A stretch of 64,000 bases of DNA from Nakamurella lactea DSM 19367 (GTDB lineage Bacteria; Actinomycetota; Actinomycetes; Mycobacteriales; Nakamurellaceae), in contig NZ_AUFT01000001.1 of assembly GCF_000426645.1 (NCBI RefSeq), positions 620,001 to 684,000 on the forward strand, in the 5' to 3' direction. Position numbers and translations under genes: made by a program. Under the pieces are notes generated by a model. That model ran no database searches, had not been told where the DNA came from, and saw nothing but the letters and a program-made list of their open reading frames with translations. Below, piece after piece: positions 7,726-16,485 of this stretch (position 1 is the first letter of the stretch; each line of letters begins with the position of its first letter).

Positions 7726-8204
7726 CGGATCAACTACTCACCGTCCTGACCGTCGTGGCGGCGACCGGATCCGGCCTGGTCGCCGGGGTGATGCTGGCGT
7801 TCTCCACGCTGGTGATGGGCGGGCTGCGACAACTGCCCAGCGCCGACGGTATCCGCGCCATGCAGCGGATCAATTCAGCCGCGCCCCGGCCGATGTTCAT
7901 GCTCGCCTTCGTCGGCACCGGGCTGGTCTGCCTGTTCCTGCTGGTTCAGGCCGTGACCGCGTTGGATCGCCCCGGATCCGGGTGGCGGCTGATCGGCTCG
8001 GCCGCGTACCTGGCGACCGTGCTGATCACCGGCGGTTTTCACCTTCCGCGCAACGCGGCGCTCGACCGGGTCGATCCGGACGATCCCGGATCCGCGCCGC
8101 GGTGGCACCGGTACCTGGCGCAGTGGTTGCCGGCCAACCACCTTCGCCTGCTGACCGCGGCCGCCGGGTGCGTGTTGCTGATGCTGTCGCTGCTACCGGC
8201 CTGA
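7722..8204 (+). CDS. DUF1772 / anthrone-oxygenase-like membrane protein
   Basis: A 160-residue integral membrane protein with about four hydrophobic segments (residues ~5-30, 55-78, 85-105, 140-158). The AFSTLVMGGLRQLP motif near the N-terminus, a central FHLPRNAALD segment and the APRWHRYLAQWLPANHLR loop match DUF1772 proteins, some of which are called anthrone oxygenases. Its start is inside the stop of the NmrA-like gene (ATGA). Such pairs are often AraC- or TetR-controlled detoxification or redox operons; the reaction is not known here. Confidence 0.8.
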   Translation: MTDQLLTVLTVVAATGSGLVAGVMLAFSTLVMGGLRQLPSADGIRAMQRINSAAPRPMFMLAFVGTGLVCLFLLVQAVTALDRPGSGWRLIGSAAYLATVLITGGFHLPRNAALDRVDPDDPGSAPRWHRYLAQWLPANHLRLLTAAAGCVLLMLSLLPA

Positions 8205-8348
8205 AAAAAGACCCGGGAGTTGTCGGTGGTGAGTGCCAGGCTGGCCGACGTCACATTCGATCGGCCCCGCGCGTCAGAGCAGTACAGCCAACACGAGACC
8301 TACCGAACACCGGCACAACCACCATCGAGAGCTCACACAGGAGAAGCC

Positions 8349-9758
8349 ATGTCAGCCGCACCCGAGAGTGCAGCCGCACCGTCCATTGCCGTCATCGAAT
8401 GGTTGCGCGAGGAGATCGCCGGCGACGTCGTCACTGCGGACTCCGCGGACTACGACACCGCCCGGCGGGTCTATTCGGGCACCGCGGATCTACGCCCGGT
8501 CGTCGTGGTCCGGCCGGCAACGGCAGCGGATGTGCAGGCCGTGGTCGGCGCCGCCCGCGACTCGGGTTTGGAGTTGGCCGTCCGTGGCGGCGGCCACAGC
8601 GCGGCCGGCCACGGCACCACCGAGGGTGGTATCGCGCTGGACCTGTCGGCGCTCAAGGACATCGACATCGATCCGGTCGCGCGGGTCGCGAGGGTCGGTG
8701 CGGGGCTCACCGCCGGCGAGTTCGTCCGGGCAGCGGGCAAACACGGGTTGGCGACCGGATTCGGCGACACCGAGTCGGTCGGCATCGGCGGCATCACCGT
8801 CGGCGGCGGACTCGGGCTGCTGTCCCGCAAATACGGAATGACGATCGACGCCCTGCTCGGCGCCGAGTTGGTCACCGCGGACGGCCAACTGCTGACGGTC
8901 GACGCCGAGCACCATCCGGACCTGTTCTGGGCGATCCGCGGTGGCGGCAGCAACTTCGGGGTGATCACCAGATTCACCTTCCGGCTGTCCCCCGTTGACC
9001 GGGTGGTCGGCGGGTTGCTCGTGCTGCCTGCGGAGCCAGCGGTGCTGGCCGGGTTCCTCGAGTTGGCCGGCGCTGCGCCGGACGAGCTGACCACGATCGT
9101 CGCGGTCATGCCCTGTCCACCGCTGCCGTTCGTCCCACCCCAGTTCCACGGGCAGCCGGTGCTGCTGGCCCAGTTGGTGTTCGTCGGAGACCAGGGGCCG
9201 GCCGAGGAAGCCCTGGCACCGTTCCGCGCGCTCGCCGAGCCGCTCGCCGATCTGATCAAGGCCCAGCCGTATCCGGCGCTGTTCCCGCCCGAGGAGATGC
9301 CGCGGGTGACGGCGGTGACCCGCACCCAGTTCCTCGACTCGGTGGACGCGTCCGCCGCCGCGACGATCATTTCGGCCATCGCCGACTCGCCGGCACCGAT
9401 GCGGCTGCTGCAGCTGCGGGTGCTGGGTGGGCAGATCTCCCGGGTGGCACCGGACGCCACCGCTTTCGGCTTCCGCGACAAGAAGGTGGTGACGTACCTG
9501 GGTGGTTTCTACGCCGGCGAGGAGAACCGCGCCGCGACCACCGCCTGGGCGGACGAGCTGGTCGCCGCCCTCGATCAGGGCGACTCCGACGCGTACGCCA
9601 ACTTCGTCGGCGAGCCGGGTCAGGCGGAGGTCGGCAACTGCTATCCGCCGGCCACCCTGCAGCGGCTGGGCCGGATCAAGCAGCAGTACGACCCGACGAA
9701 CCTGTTCCGGCGTAACCACAACATTGCCCCCTTCGACCAGGAACCGGCCGTCGGCTGA
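8349..9758 (+). CDS. FAD-linked oxidase with berberine-bridge C-terminus
   Basis: A 469-residue oxidoreductase of the vanillyl-alcohol-oxidase fold. The FAD_binding_4 domain covers about residues 40-200: VVRPATAADVQAVV, the flavin-attachment histidine in RGGGHSAAG, and VGIGGITVGGGLGLLSRKYGM. The C-terminus ends in the berberine-bridge motif YPPATLQRLGRIKQQYDP followed by NLFRRNHNI. The second flavin-linking cysteine of bicovalent members is not evident; the region reads GFGDTESVGIGG, so a single 8-alpha-histidyl link is expected. AGGAG lies just upstream of the ATG at 8349. It follows the NmrA/DUF1772 pair after 144 bases. The substrate is unknown; members oxidise sugars or alkaloid-like compounds. 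Confidence 0.9.
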   Translation: MSAAPESAAAPSIAVIEWLREEIAGDVVTADSADYDTARRVYSGTADLRPVVVVRPATAADVQAVVGAARDSGLELAVRGGGHSAAGHGTTEGGIALDLSALKDIDIDPVARVARVGAGLTAGEFVRAAGKHGLATGFGDTESVGIGGITVGGGLGLLSRKYGMTIDALLGAELVTADGQLLTVDAEHHPDLFWAIRGGGSNFGVITRFTFRLSPVDRVVGGLLVLPAEPAVLAGFLELAGAAPDELTTIVAVMPCPPLPFVPPQFHGQPVLLAQLVFVGDQGPAEEALAPFRALAEPLADLIKAQPYPALFPPEEMPRVTAVTRTQFLDSVDASAAATIISAIADSPAPMRLLQLRVLGGQISRVAPDATAFGFRDKKVVTYLGGFYAGEENRAATTAWADELVAALDQGDSDAYANFVGEPGQAEVGNCYPPATLQRLGRIKQQYDPTNLFRRNHNIAPFDQEPAVG

Positions 9759-9900
9759 CGCCGGTCCGCCGGCCCGCCCCGGCAGTTCGGTCCGCCACCA
9801 CCCGTGACCCTGCGCAAGGACCTTCCGCCTGGCACGCTGGACGGATGGATCAGATCAGGACCCGGCTGATGTCGAGCCGGCGCGGCGCCTCGGTCGATCG

Positions 9901-11025
9901 TTGACGGGATTCTTCGAACAGGTGCAGGCGGTGCCGGCGGCGCGGGGCAGCTCTTCGGCCCCTTCCAGAAGAATCCGCGACCATCTCGGCGTCGAACTCG
10001 CACGTCGCACCGTGAGTGCCGCGCTGCTCGCCGGGATCCTCGCGTTCACCGGCGGGTGCCAAGGGCAGGCGTCCCCGGGACCGACACCGGGCGGGTCCCG
10101 CTCGTCGCCGTCGGTCCCGGCCTCGTCCATCCCGTCCTCGTCGCAACCCCTGTCATCGGAACCACCGTCAACGCAACCCTCGTCACCGGAACCACCGTCC
10201 ACGCAACCCTCGTCACCGGAACCGCCGTCAACGCAACCCTCGTCACCGGAACCACCGTCCACGCAACCCTCGGCGTCGGAAGCCGCGACGAGCGCAGCCG
10301 CCTTCCCCGACGTGGGTCTCCCCGGCGCCAATGATCCGGACTGCCGATCGAGCGACCCTCCGGTGCTACTGCTGCACGGAACGGTGTCGACGCCGGCCTC
10401 CAACTTCACCCCGCTGGCCGCGGGCCTACAGTCGTCCGGCCGCTGCGTGTACGCCGTCCTCTACGGCGGGTTGTTCGGCTGGGGCGGCATCGGCGACATC
10501 GACACCTCGGCCCGCGAGGTCGCCGCCTTCGCCCGAAAAGTCAAGCAGGCCAGCGGTTCCGAACAGCTGGACGTGGTCGCCTTCTCACAGGGCGCGCTGG
10601 TGCTGCGGGACGCCCTGCAGGCCGCTCTCGACCCGGCCGACGTCCGGCTCGCAGTGCTACTGGCGCCGAACTACCACGGCACAACCGTGGACCTGGCGAC
10701 GAGGGTGCCCGCGGCGGTGTGCCCGGCCTGCGCCCAACAGGTGGCCGGCTCGGCCCTGCTGGTCCGCCTCGCTCAGCACGGCGAGCTCGCGCCCGGTGTC
10801 CGCTACGCCACCCTCTCCACCCGTCGCGACACCTGGGTGCTGCCGGTCGCCGATCAGTCTCCACGCGGCCCCGCCGACCGGGTCCGGCGCCAGCTGCTGG
10901 AGGATGCCTGTCCGCGGGTGCTGACCACCCACATCGACCTGCCGGCCACCCCGGCGGCGCTCAATTGGGTACTCGCCGCGCTCAGGTCGCAGGGTCGACC
11001 ACCGGCGACCTTCGCCTGTCAGTGA
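9901..11025 (+). CDS. Secreted lipase-like alpha/beta hydrolase with Pro/Ser/Thr-rich repeat linker
   Basis: The hydrolase domain (about residues 145-365) shows PPVLLLHGTVSTPASNF for the oxyanion region and the nucleophile elbow AFSQG, matching the EstA/triacylglycerol-lipase group. Upstream is an export segment RRTVSAALLAGILAF followed by TGGC, a weak lipobox, then a linker of four nearly identical ten-residue repeats rich in Pro, Ser and Thr (PPSTQPSSPE), likely spanning the cell wall or glycosylated. The start is uncertain: TTG at 9901 opens the frame without a clear ribosome site, and GTG codons at 9922 and 9931 are alternatives. The product is predicted to be extracytoplasmic; its substrate is unknown. 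Confidence 0.75.
   Translation: MTGFFEQVQAVPAARGSSSAPSRRIRDHLGVELARRTVSAALLAGILAFTGGCQGQASPGPTPGGSRSSPSVPASSIPSSSQPLSSEPPSTQPSSPEPPSTQPSSPEPPSTQPSSPEPPSTQPSASEAATSAAAFPDVGLPGANDPDCRSSDPPVLLLHGTVSTPASNFTPLAAGLQSSGRCVYAVLYGGLFGWGGIGDIDTSAREVAAFARKVKQASGSEQLDVVAFSQGALVLRDALQAALDPADVRLAVLLAPNYHGTTVDLATRVPAAVCPACAQQVAGSALLVRLAQHGELAPGVRYATLSTRRDTWVLPVADQSPRGPADRVRRQLLEDACPRVLTTHIDLPATPAALNWVLAALRSQGRPPATFACQ
10158..10277. repeat. Four 30-bp tandem repeats in the lipase-like gene
   Basis: Units at 10158-10187, 10188-10217, 10218-10247 and 10248-10277 differ at only a few bases and encode E-P-P-S-T-Q-P-S-S-P. The unit length keeps the frame. Copy number is likely variable and sets the linker length of the exported enzyme. 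Confidence 0.92.
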
Positions 11026-11193
11026 CGAATCCGGCGTTCGTATTGCCGTCAGCCGGCCACGGAACGAAGTCAATCTCGCACCTGATTGTCACCCGTTACG
11101 GGGACGGTTCGTCAAGATCAACAGCGTAGGGTGAGCGTTGGGACGATTGCTGTTGCTCTGGGCGGTACGAGCCGCCACGAAAGGCTGGCCTCG

Positions 11194-12852
11194 GTGGGGA
11201 AACCGATCATTCTGTCGGTCGACGACGACCCCCAGGTCTCGGCCGCCATCGCCCGCGATCTGCGCAGCAGATACGCCGAGCGGTACCGGATCGTCCGGGC
11301 CGCCTCCGGTGCCGAAGCACTCGACGTGCTCGCCACCCTCGCGTTGCGCGACCAACCGGTGGCGTTGATCGCCGCCGACCAGCGGATGCCGCAGATGACC
11401 GGCACCGAGATGCTGACCGCGGCCCGGCCGCAGGCACCGGACGCGAAACTGTTGCTGCTCACCGCATATGCCGACACCGACGTGGCGATCGCCGCCATCA
11501 ACGACATCGGACTCGACTATTACCTGCTCAAACCCTGGGATCCGCCACAGGAGCGGCTGTACCCGGTGGTCGACGACCTGCTCGACGACTGGCAGCGAGC
11601 GCACCCCGACCGCACCTCCGACGTGCGGGTGATCGGCCACCGCTGGTCGGACCGCAGCCACGAGGTGAAGAACTTCCTGGCCCGCAACTACGTGCCCTAC
11701 TCCTGGTACGACGTCGAGACCGACGCAGAGGGCAGACGGCTGAGCGACCTGGCCGGGGCCTCGACGGCCGACCTGCCGTTGGTCCTTCCGCCTGACGGTC
11801 CCCCCCTCCGCGCCCCAACGTCCTTGGACCTCGCCGCCGCGCTGGGCCTGCGCACCAGGGCCCGGCAGCCGCTGTACGACGTCTGCATCGTCGGCGGCGG
11901 CCCGGCCGGCCTGGCGGCTGCCGTGTACGCCGCCTCGGAGGGGCTGAGCACGGTGATCGTCGAGCGCGAGGCGCCCGGCGGCCAGGCCGCGCAGAGCGCC
12001 GCCATCGAGAACTACCTGGGATTTCCCAAGGGACTCACCGGATCCGACCTGGCGCAACGGGCGATCGCCCAGGTGTCGCGGTTCGGCGCGGAGATGGTGC
12101 TGGCCCGCGACATCGTCGGCTTCCAGGCCCGCGGACCGGTGCGGACCGTGCAGTTCGACGGTGGCGGCGAGATCGAGTCACGGGCCCTCATCGTCGCGAC
12201 CGGCGTCTCCTACCGGCATCTGCAGGGCCAGGGCATCGACGAGTTCACCGGGCGCGGCATCTACTACGGCATCAACGCCACCGACGCCGCCCAGTGCGAG
12301 GGCGACGACGTGTACCTGGTCGGCGGCGCCAACTCCGCCGGTCAGGCCGCGCTCAACCTGGCCCGCTACGCGAAGCGGGTGGTGCTGGTGGTCCGCGGTG
12401 CGTCGCTGACCACCACCATGTCGCAGTACCTGGTGGACCGGATCACCAGCGCTCCCACCATCGAGGTGCGCTGTCGTACCGAGGTGACCGGCTGCCGGGG
12501 AGACGGGCATCTGGAATCGCTCACCCTCACCGACCGGGATACCGGCGAGCGCGAAGAGGTGGCGGCCGGCTGGCTGTTCGTCTTCATCGGTGCCTCGCCC
12601 CGAACGGACTGGCTCGGCGCGCAGGTGACGCGCGACGATTTCGGGTTCGTCGTCACCGGGGCCGAGTTGCGGCGGATGCCGGGACAGCTGCACTGGCCGC
12701 TGGCCCGCGAGCCGTTCCTGCTGGAGACCAGTGTCCCCGGTGTGTTCGCCGCAGGCGACGTCCGGCAGGACTCGATGAAGCGGGTGGCCTCGGCCGTCGG
12801 CGAGGGTGCGATGGCCGTGCATCTGGTGCACCGCTACCTGGCCGATCTGTGA
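11194..12852 (+). CDS. Fused response regulator / thioredoxin-reductase-like flavoprotein
   Basis: Domains in order on the 552-residue form: a receiver domain (residues ~4-125) with acidic pocket VDDD, phospho-acceptor D62 in AADQRMP, T90 and K113; a glutaredoxin-like middle region (~140-220) with no cysteine pair; and a thioredoxin-reductase-type flavoprotein (~226-552) with FAD motif VGGGPAGLAAAVYA, NADPH motif VGGANSAGQAALNLA and C-terminal GVFAAGDVR. The redox CxxC of thioredoxin reductase is replaced by YYGINATDAAQC, so disulfide exchange of the usual kind is not possible. GTG at 11194 is chosen because the receiver domain begins there; the frame is open from 11086. It overlaps the kinase gene by one base, so they should act as a pair. 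Confidence 0.88.
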   Translation: MGKPIILSVDDDPQVSAAIARDLRSRYAERYRIVRAASGAEALDVLATLALRDQPVALIAADQRMPQMTGTEMLTAARPQAPDAKLLLLTAYADTDVAIAAINDIGLDYYLLKPWDPPQERLYPVVDDLLDDWQRAHPDRTSDVRVIGHRWSDRSHEVKNFLARNYVPYSWYDVETDAEGRRLSDLAGASTADLPLVLPPDGPPLRAPTSLDLAAALGLRTRARQPLYDVCIVGGGPAGLAAAVYAASEGLSTVIVEREAPGGQAAQSAAIENYLGFPKGLTGSDLAQRAIAQVSRFGAEMVLARDIVGFQARGPVRTVQFDGGGEIESRALIVATGVSYRHLQGQGIDEFTGRGIYYGINATDAAQCEGDDVYLVGGANSAGQAALNLARYAKRVVLVVRGASLTTTMSQYLVDRITSAPTIEVRCRTEVTGCRGDGHLESLTLTDRDTGEREEVAAGWLFVFIGASPRTDWLGAQVTRDDFGFVVTGAELRRMPGQLHWPLAREPFLLETSVPGVFAAGDVRQDSMKRVASAVGEGAMAVHLVHRYLADL

Positions 12853-14249
12853 TGCGCGTCCAGGATCTGCGCCCGATCGATCTACTGGCGGGGCTGAGCG
12901 ACGAACAACTCGGCGAGCTGCTCGCCGCCGGCACCGAGGTGCCGATCGAACCGGATGTCGAGTTGTTCCACGAGGGCGACCACGCCGACTTCTGGTTCCT
13001 GCTGGTCGACGGCGCCATCGAACTGTCGCGCACGGTCGGCCGGGAGCAGGCGGTGGTCGGGCGGATGGACCTTCCGGGCCGCTGGTCCGGCGGCTTCCGG
13101 GCCTGGGACGAACACGGCGTCTACCTGGCCACCGGCCGGGGCACCGCTGCCGGCCGGGTCCTGCGGGTGCCGGCCACCGCGCTCCGCGAGCGAGCCGACG
13201 CCTGGTTCCCGTTCGGCGGGCACCTGATCGCCGGCCTCTACGGCACCGCCCGGCGGATCGAGTCGACCGTCCGCCAGCGCGAATCGCTGGTCACCCTTGG
13301 CACCCTGGCTGCCGGGCTGGCGCATGAGATCAACAACCCGGCCGCCGCCGCGACCCGCGCCGTCGACGCCCTTCAGGATGCCTGCGGTTCCCTGTTGTCG
13401 TCGCTGGAACGCCTTGCCCGCGGCGAGATCTCGGCGGCACAGTTCGTGGCGCTGGACGAGCTGCGCCGTCAGATCACCCCACCCGCCGGCCCGCCGGATC
13501 CGCTGGCGCTGGCCGATCTGGAAGACGCGCTGTCCGACTGGCTGGCCGGCCACGGGGTCGCCAAGGACTGGGTGATTGCCCCGCCGCTGGCCGCCGCTGG
13601 CGTCGGCGTCCAGTGGTGCGACCAGGCCGCCGCGATCCTCGGCGACGCCGTGGCACCGGGACTGGAGTGGGTCGCCAACACGCTGTCCGCGACCACGCTG
13701 CTCGGCGAACTCAAGGACTCGACCCGGCGGATCTCCGAGCTGGTTGCGGCGGTCCGCTCCTACTCGCAGATGGATCGCGGGTCGCTGCAACAGTTGGACG
13801 TCACCGAGGGTTTGGAGAGCACGCTGGTGATGCTCGGTCACAAGCTACGGGAGGAGTCCGTCACGGTGGAGCGCGACTACGGCGCCGACCTGCCACGCAT
13901 CGAGGCCTACGCCGGCGAGCTCAACCAGGTCTGGACCAACCTGATCGACAACGCCATCGATGCGATGCACGACGACGACCGCACCCTGCGGGTCTGCACG
14001 CGCCGCGCCGACGAGCGGGTGGTCGTCGAGATCGCCGACACCGGAGAGGGCATGCCACCGGAGGTCGCGGCCCGGGCGTTCGAGGCGTTCTACTCGACAA
14101 AGGACGTCGGCAAGGGCACCGGACTCGGGTTGGACATCGCCCGGCGGATCGTGGTCGAGCGCCACGCCGGGACCATCGATATCGAGTCGGGCGGCAACGG
14201 GACCGTGTTGCGGGTCACGTTGCCGATTCGCGCCGGACGGCGGGAGTGA
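12852..14249 (+). CDS. Histidine kinase with N-terminal cyclic-nucleotide-binding-like domain
   Basis: A 465-residue soluble sensor kinase. Residues ~10-125 resemble a cNMP/CRP-type beta-roll (LAGLSDEQLGELLAAG, FHEGDHADFWFLLVDGAIEL). The phospho-accepting histidine is H158 in LAAGLAHEINNPAAAATRA. The ATPase domain follows with N box NQVWTNLIDNAIDAM, G1 box DTGEGM and G2 box GKGTGLGL. No transmembrane segment is present, so the signal is intracellular. The ATG sits inside the TGA of the response-regulator fusion (TGATG), strong evidence for co-translation. The natural partner is the receiver domain of that fusion. The ligand of the beta-roll is not predictable. Confidence 0.9.
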   Translation: MRVQDLRPIDLLAGLSDEQLGELLAAGTEVPIEPDVELFHEGDHADFWFLLVDGAIELSRTVGREQAVVGRMDLPGRWSGGFRAWDEHGVYLATGRGTAAGRVLRVPATALRERADAWFPFGGHLIAGLYGTARRIESTVRQRESLVTLGTLAAGLAHEINNPAAAATRAVDALQDACGSLLSSLERLARGEISAAQFVALDELRRQITPPAGPPDPLALADLEDALSDWLAGHGVAKDWVIAPPLAAAGVGVQWCDQAAAILGDAVAPGLEWVANTLSATTLLGELKDSTRRISELVAAVRSYSQMDRGSLQQLDVTEGLESTLVMLGHKLREESVTVERDYGADLPRIEAYAGELNQVWTNLIDNAIDAMHDDDRTLRVCTRRADERVVVEIADTGEGMPPEVAARAFEAFYSTKDVGKGTGLGLDIARRIVVERHAGTIDIESGGNGTVLRVTLPIRAGRRE

Positions 14250-14261
14250 CGCCGTCCGGCG
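14231..14261 (+). terminator. Perfect 12-bp stem-loop at the end of the kinase gene
   Basis: Arms 14231-14242 and 14250-14261 pair perfectly around a 7-base loop that contains the stop codon. There is no U-tract. It probably ends or protects the kinase transcript just before the rpsT promoter. Confidence 0.6.
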
Positions 14262-14270
14262 GCCGTCGGT

Positions 14271-14299
14271 TTGGGCTGATCACGCCCGGCTGGTAACCT
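14271..14299 (+). promoter_or_regulatory. Predicted sigma-70-type promoter of rpsT
   Basis: TTGGGC (14271-14276), a 17-base spacer and TAACCT (14294-14299) form a good housekeeping promoter. It would give a leader of about 90 bases before the rpsT start. It lies directly after the stem-loop ending the kinase gene. Confidence 0.65.
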
Positions 14300-14393
14300 G
14301 AAGAACCTGAGTGTGCGCCCTGGCGCGCCCGTAAAGGATTCAAGAATTGTTTCAAGCTGTGCACCCACTCACTACGAACGAAGGCAGTTTCGC

Positions 14394-14654
14394 GTGGCCA
14401 ACATCAAGTCCCAGATCAAGCGGATCCGGACCAACGAACTCGCGCGCCAGCGCAACAAGTCGGTCAAGTCTGCGCTGAAGACGTCGGTTCGCCGGGTCCA
14501 CGCTGCCATCGCCACCGGCGACAAGGCGGCCGCCCAGACCGAGCTCGTCTCCGCCACCCGCGACCTGGACAAGGCGGCGTCGAAGGGTGTCATCCACGCC
14601 AACCAGGCCGCCAACCGCAAGTCGGCACTGGCCTCCCAGGTCGCCGCGCTCTAA
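14394..14654 (+). CDS. rpsT: 30S ribosomal protein S20
   Basis: An 86-residue basic, mostly helical protein with the S20 signature [20 protein letters not shown], then [12 protein letters not shown] and the C-terminal [17 protein letters not shown]. It binds 16S rRNA at the base of the small-subunit body during assembly. The GTG at 14394 (MANIKSQ) matches the conserved N-terminus and follows an AAGG about ten bases upstream; the longer open frame to 14313 is leader. It is convergent with holA across the DUF429-RelA/SpoT gene. Its own promoter and terminator are visible. Confidence 0.98.
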   Translation: MANIKSQIKRIRTNELARQRNKSVKSALKTSVRRVHAAIATGDKAAAQTELVSATRDLDKAASKGVIHANQAANRKSALASQVAAL

Positions 14655-14669
14655 GCGCTTTTCTCGCAC

Positions 14670-14698
14670 ACGGCGTCGCCCCTCGCGGGTGGCGCCGT
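14670..14698 (+). terminator. rpsT terminator hairpin
   Basis: A 12-bp stem (14670-14681 with 14687-14698, including two G-U pairs) around a 5-base loop, followed by TTTCG, lies 15 bases after the rpsT stop. It may also serve the convergent gene ending at 14717. Confidence 0.7.
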
Positions 14699-14716
14699 TT
14701 CGCGTGCCCGGGCCCG

Positions 14717-16456
14717 TCAGCTCTGCAGCTTCGCCAACCTGGTCCGCAGCGCCTCGACCCGGTCGGCGTTGCCGTGCAGCTGCACGTACCGGTCGGTGAA
14801 CACGGCCAGCAGTGCGTCGTCGAGCCGGCGCACCGCGCCCGGTGGATAGCGGTAGTCCATCTGCTCGCTGATCGCCGCGCTGTCGACCGAGTTCAGCAAG
14901 GCCCCGAGCTCCTCCAACGAGGTGATCCCGAGTTCCAGCAGCAGCCCGGACACCCAGCTGTAGTGGTCCCGGCGCGACCACCCGGCATCCGGGAACCGAC
15001 CGCCGAGGAAGGCCGCCAGGTCGCCGGCCGCGATCCGCGGATCGGCGGCGACCGTCGCGTCGGCGCCGGTGCCCGGACCGGACGCGCTGGCCTGCAACCG
15101 GTCCCGGATCGTTGAGAACTCACGATCGGCCAGTTCCAGCAGGCCGGCGGCCAGCGCGAACCGGCGATCGAAGTCCGGGGCGTGCTCGGCCGGAATCGTT
15201 CCCTTGTAACGGATGTCGTGTTCGAACTCGGCCCAGGCATGCTGCAGCACGGTGCGGACCTGGACCGACGCGGTGCGGCCGGCCATCGTCGCGCAGGCCG
15301 CCTCGGCCGCCCGCCGGTCGTCCAATTCGACCAACATGTGCCGGCTGGAGTAACCGAACCTCCCCTGTTTCGCCGTCTCCTGGCCCATGTCCCGGTCGTC
15401 CAGTACCCGCAGCTGATCGGCCAGCAGTTCGGCGACGGCCTGCACATCGCTGAGCACGTAGGTGATCACCCGCACCCCGATCTGGTCCGTGATCCCGGTC
15501 AACGGATCGGCGTACAGCGGCTTGCCATCGACCGTCCTGGTCGCTTTACCGGCGAACGACGCCACCGTCTTGGTGCGACCGGTGACGGTCAGATAGTTGA
15601 TGCCGGCGTCGTCGAGCAGCCCGGTGATCAGGCCGACGTACTGCTCCGTGGCATCGACCAGATTCGGCTGCAGGGCCGCGTACGCCTGCACGGCCCGCTC
15701 GACCAGGCCACGGCGCGGGGCCGACTTCGTCGGCAACGACGGGGTGACGATGCAGCCGGTCTCCGGGTCGCCGTAGATCGTGGTGCGGCGCGGGTTGGCC
15801 TCGACGAACCGGGCGATGTAGGCGCAGAGCACCGCGTCCAGCTGGTCCTCGACTACCCGCAGTTCGCTCTTGCGCCCGGCTTGCCCGACGATGGTCACCA
15901 GCTCTCCCCACCCGGGGTGCGCGGTGACCCGCAGCGGGGTCTCGGCCTCGGCCAGCGACTCGATGTGACCGATCAGCGCGAGCATCGCCTCGCGGAGCAT
16001 CGGCAGCGTGCGGCCGGGCTTGTTCTTGTACTTGAGCGTCCGGTCGAGGCCGAACAGCACGATGGTCGCCGGATGCGGGTAGACCTCGATCGCCCGCCGG
16101 TCGCGGCGCGACCGCGGATTCAGGTCGAGACCGAGGGCGCCGGCCAGCCGGGCGCCGCGTGGGATACCGGCGAACTCGGGCTTGCCGGTGTTGGTCGGAT
16201 GAGCACCGGCATCGAACCGGGCGAAGTCGGCGTTCAGCGCGGCCTCGGCCGGCCGGTTGCCGGATTCGTTGACGACGATCAGCGGGGCATCGATCGCCAC
16301 CAGACATGGGCCCTCCCGGTACGGGGCCAACGCCGCGAGGATCGACTCGTCGTCCGTCTCGGCGGAGACGTGCAGCAGGACGCCGTCGGCATCGAGCACG
16401 GCGACGCCGGTGGGATTGCGTTCGCCCCAGGCGAGGTCCAGTCCGATGTAGTGCAC
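14717..16456 (-). CDS. DUF429 (RNase H-like) domain fused to a RelA/SpoT alarmone-synthetase domain
   Basis: A 579-residue two-domain protein. Residues ~1-235 are DUF429, a predicted RNase H-fold nuclease: HYIGLDLAWGERNPTGVAV, VAIDAPLIVVNESGNRPAE and FDAGAHPTNTGKPEF. Residues ~250-420 are a RelA/SpoT synthetase domain: TGRTKTVASFAGKATR (nucleotide loop), D324 in ITDQIGVRVITY, FGYSSRHMLVEL and VQVRTVLQHAWAEFEHDIRYKG. A helical tail follows. The glutamate of the usual EIQIRT motif is serine here (S397), so synthetase activity is uncertain. The architecture recalls the mycobacterial RNase HII-RelA/SpoT enzyme RelZ but with a different nuclease family. GTG at 16456 begins exactly at the DUF429 start. 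It follows holA by about 30 bases on the same strand. Confidence 0.85.
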   Translation of the reverse strand: MHYIGLDLAWGERNPTGVAVLDADGVLLHVSAETDDESILAALAPYREGPCLVAIDAPLIVVNESGNRPAEAALNADFARFDAGAHPTNTGKPEFAGIPRGARLAGALGLDLNPRSRRDRRAIEVYPHPATIVLFGLDRTLKYKNKPGRTLPMLREAMLALIGHIESLAEAETPLRVTAHPGWGELVTIVGQAGRKSELRVVEDQLDAVLCAYIARFVEANPRRTTIYGDPETGCIVTPSLPTKSAPRRGLVERAVQAYAALQPNLVDATEQYVGLITGLLDDAGINYLTVTGRTKTVASFAGKATRTVDGKPLYADPLTGITDQIGVRVITYVLSDVQAVAELLADQLRVLDDRDMGQETAKQGRFGYSSRHMLVELDDRRAAEAACATMAGRTASVQVRTVLQHAWAEFEHDIRYKGTIPAEHAPDFDRRFALAAGLLELADREFSTIRDRLQASASGPGTGADATVAADPRIAAGDLAAFLGGRFPDAGWSRRDHYSWVSGLLLELGITSLEELGALLNSVDSAAISEQMDYRYPPGAVRRLDDALLAVFTDRYVQLHGNADRVEALRTRLAKLQS

Positions 16457-16485
16457 ACCGACACTCTGCCTTGTCGGACAGCCGC

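Noticed and set aside
10158-10277. CRISPR-like array.
   Set aside because: The units are contiguous with no spacers and lie in frame in a coding gene.
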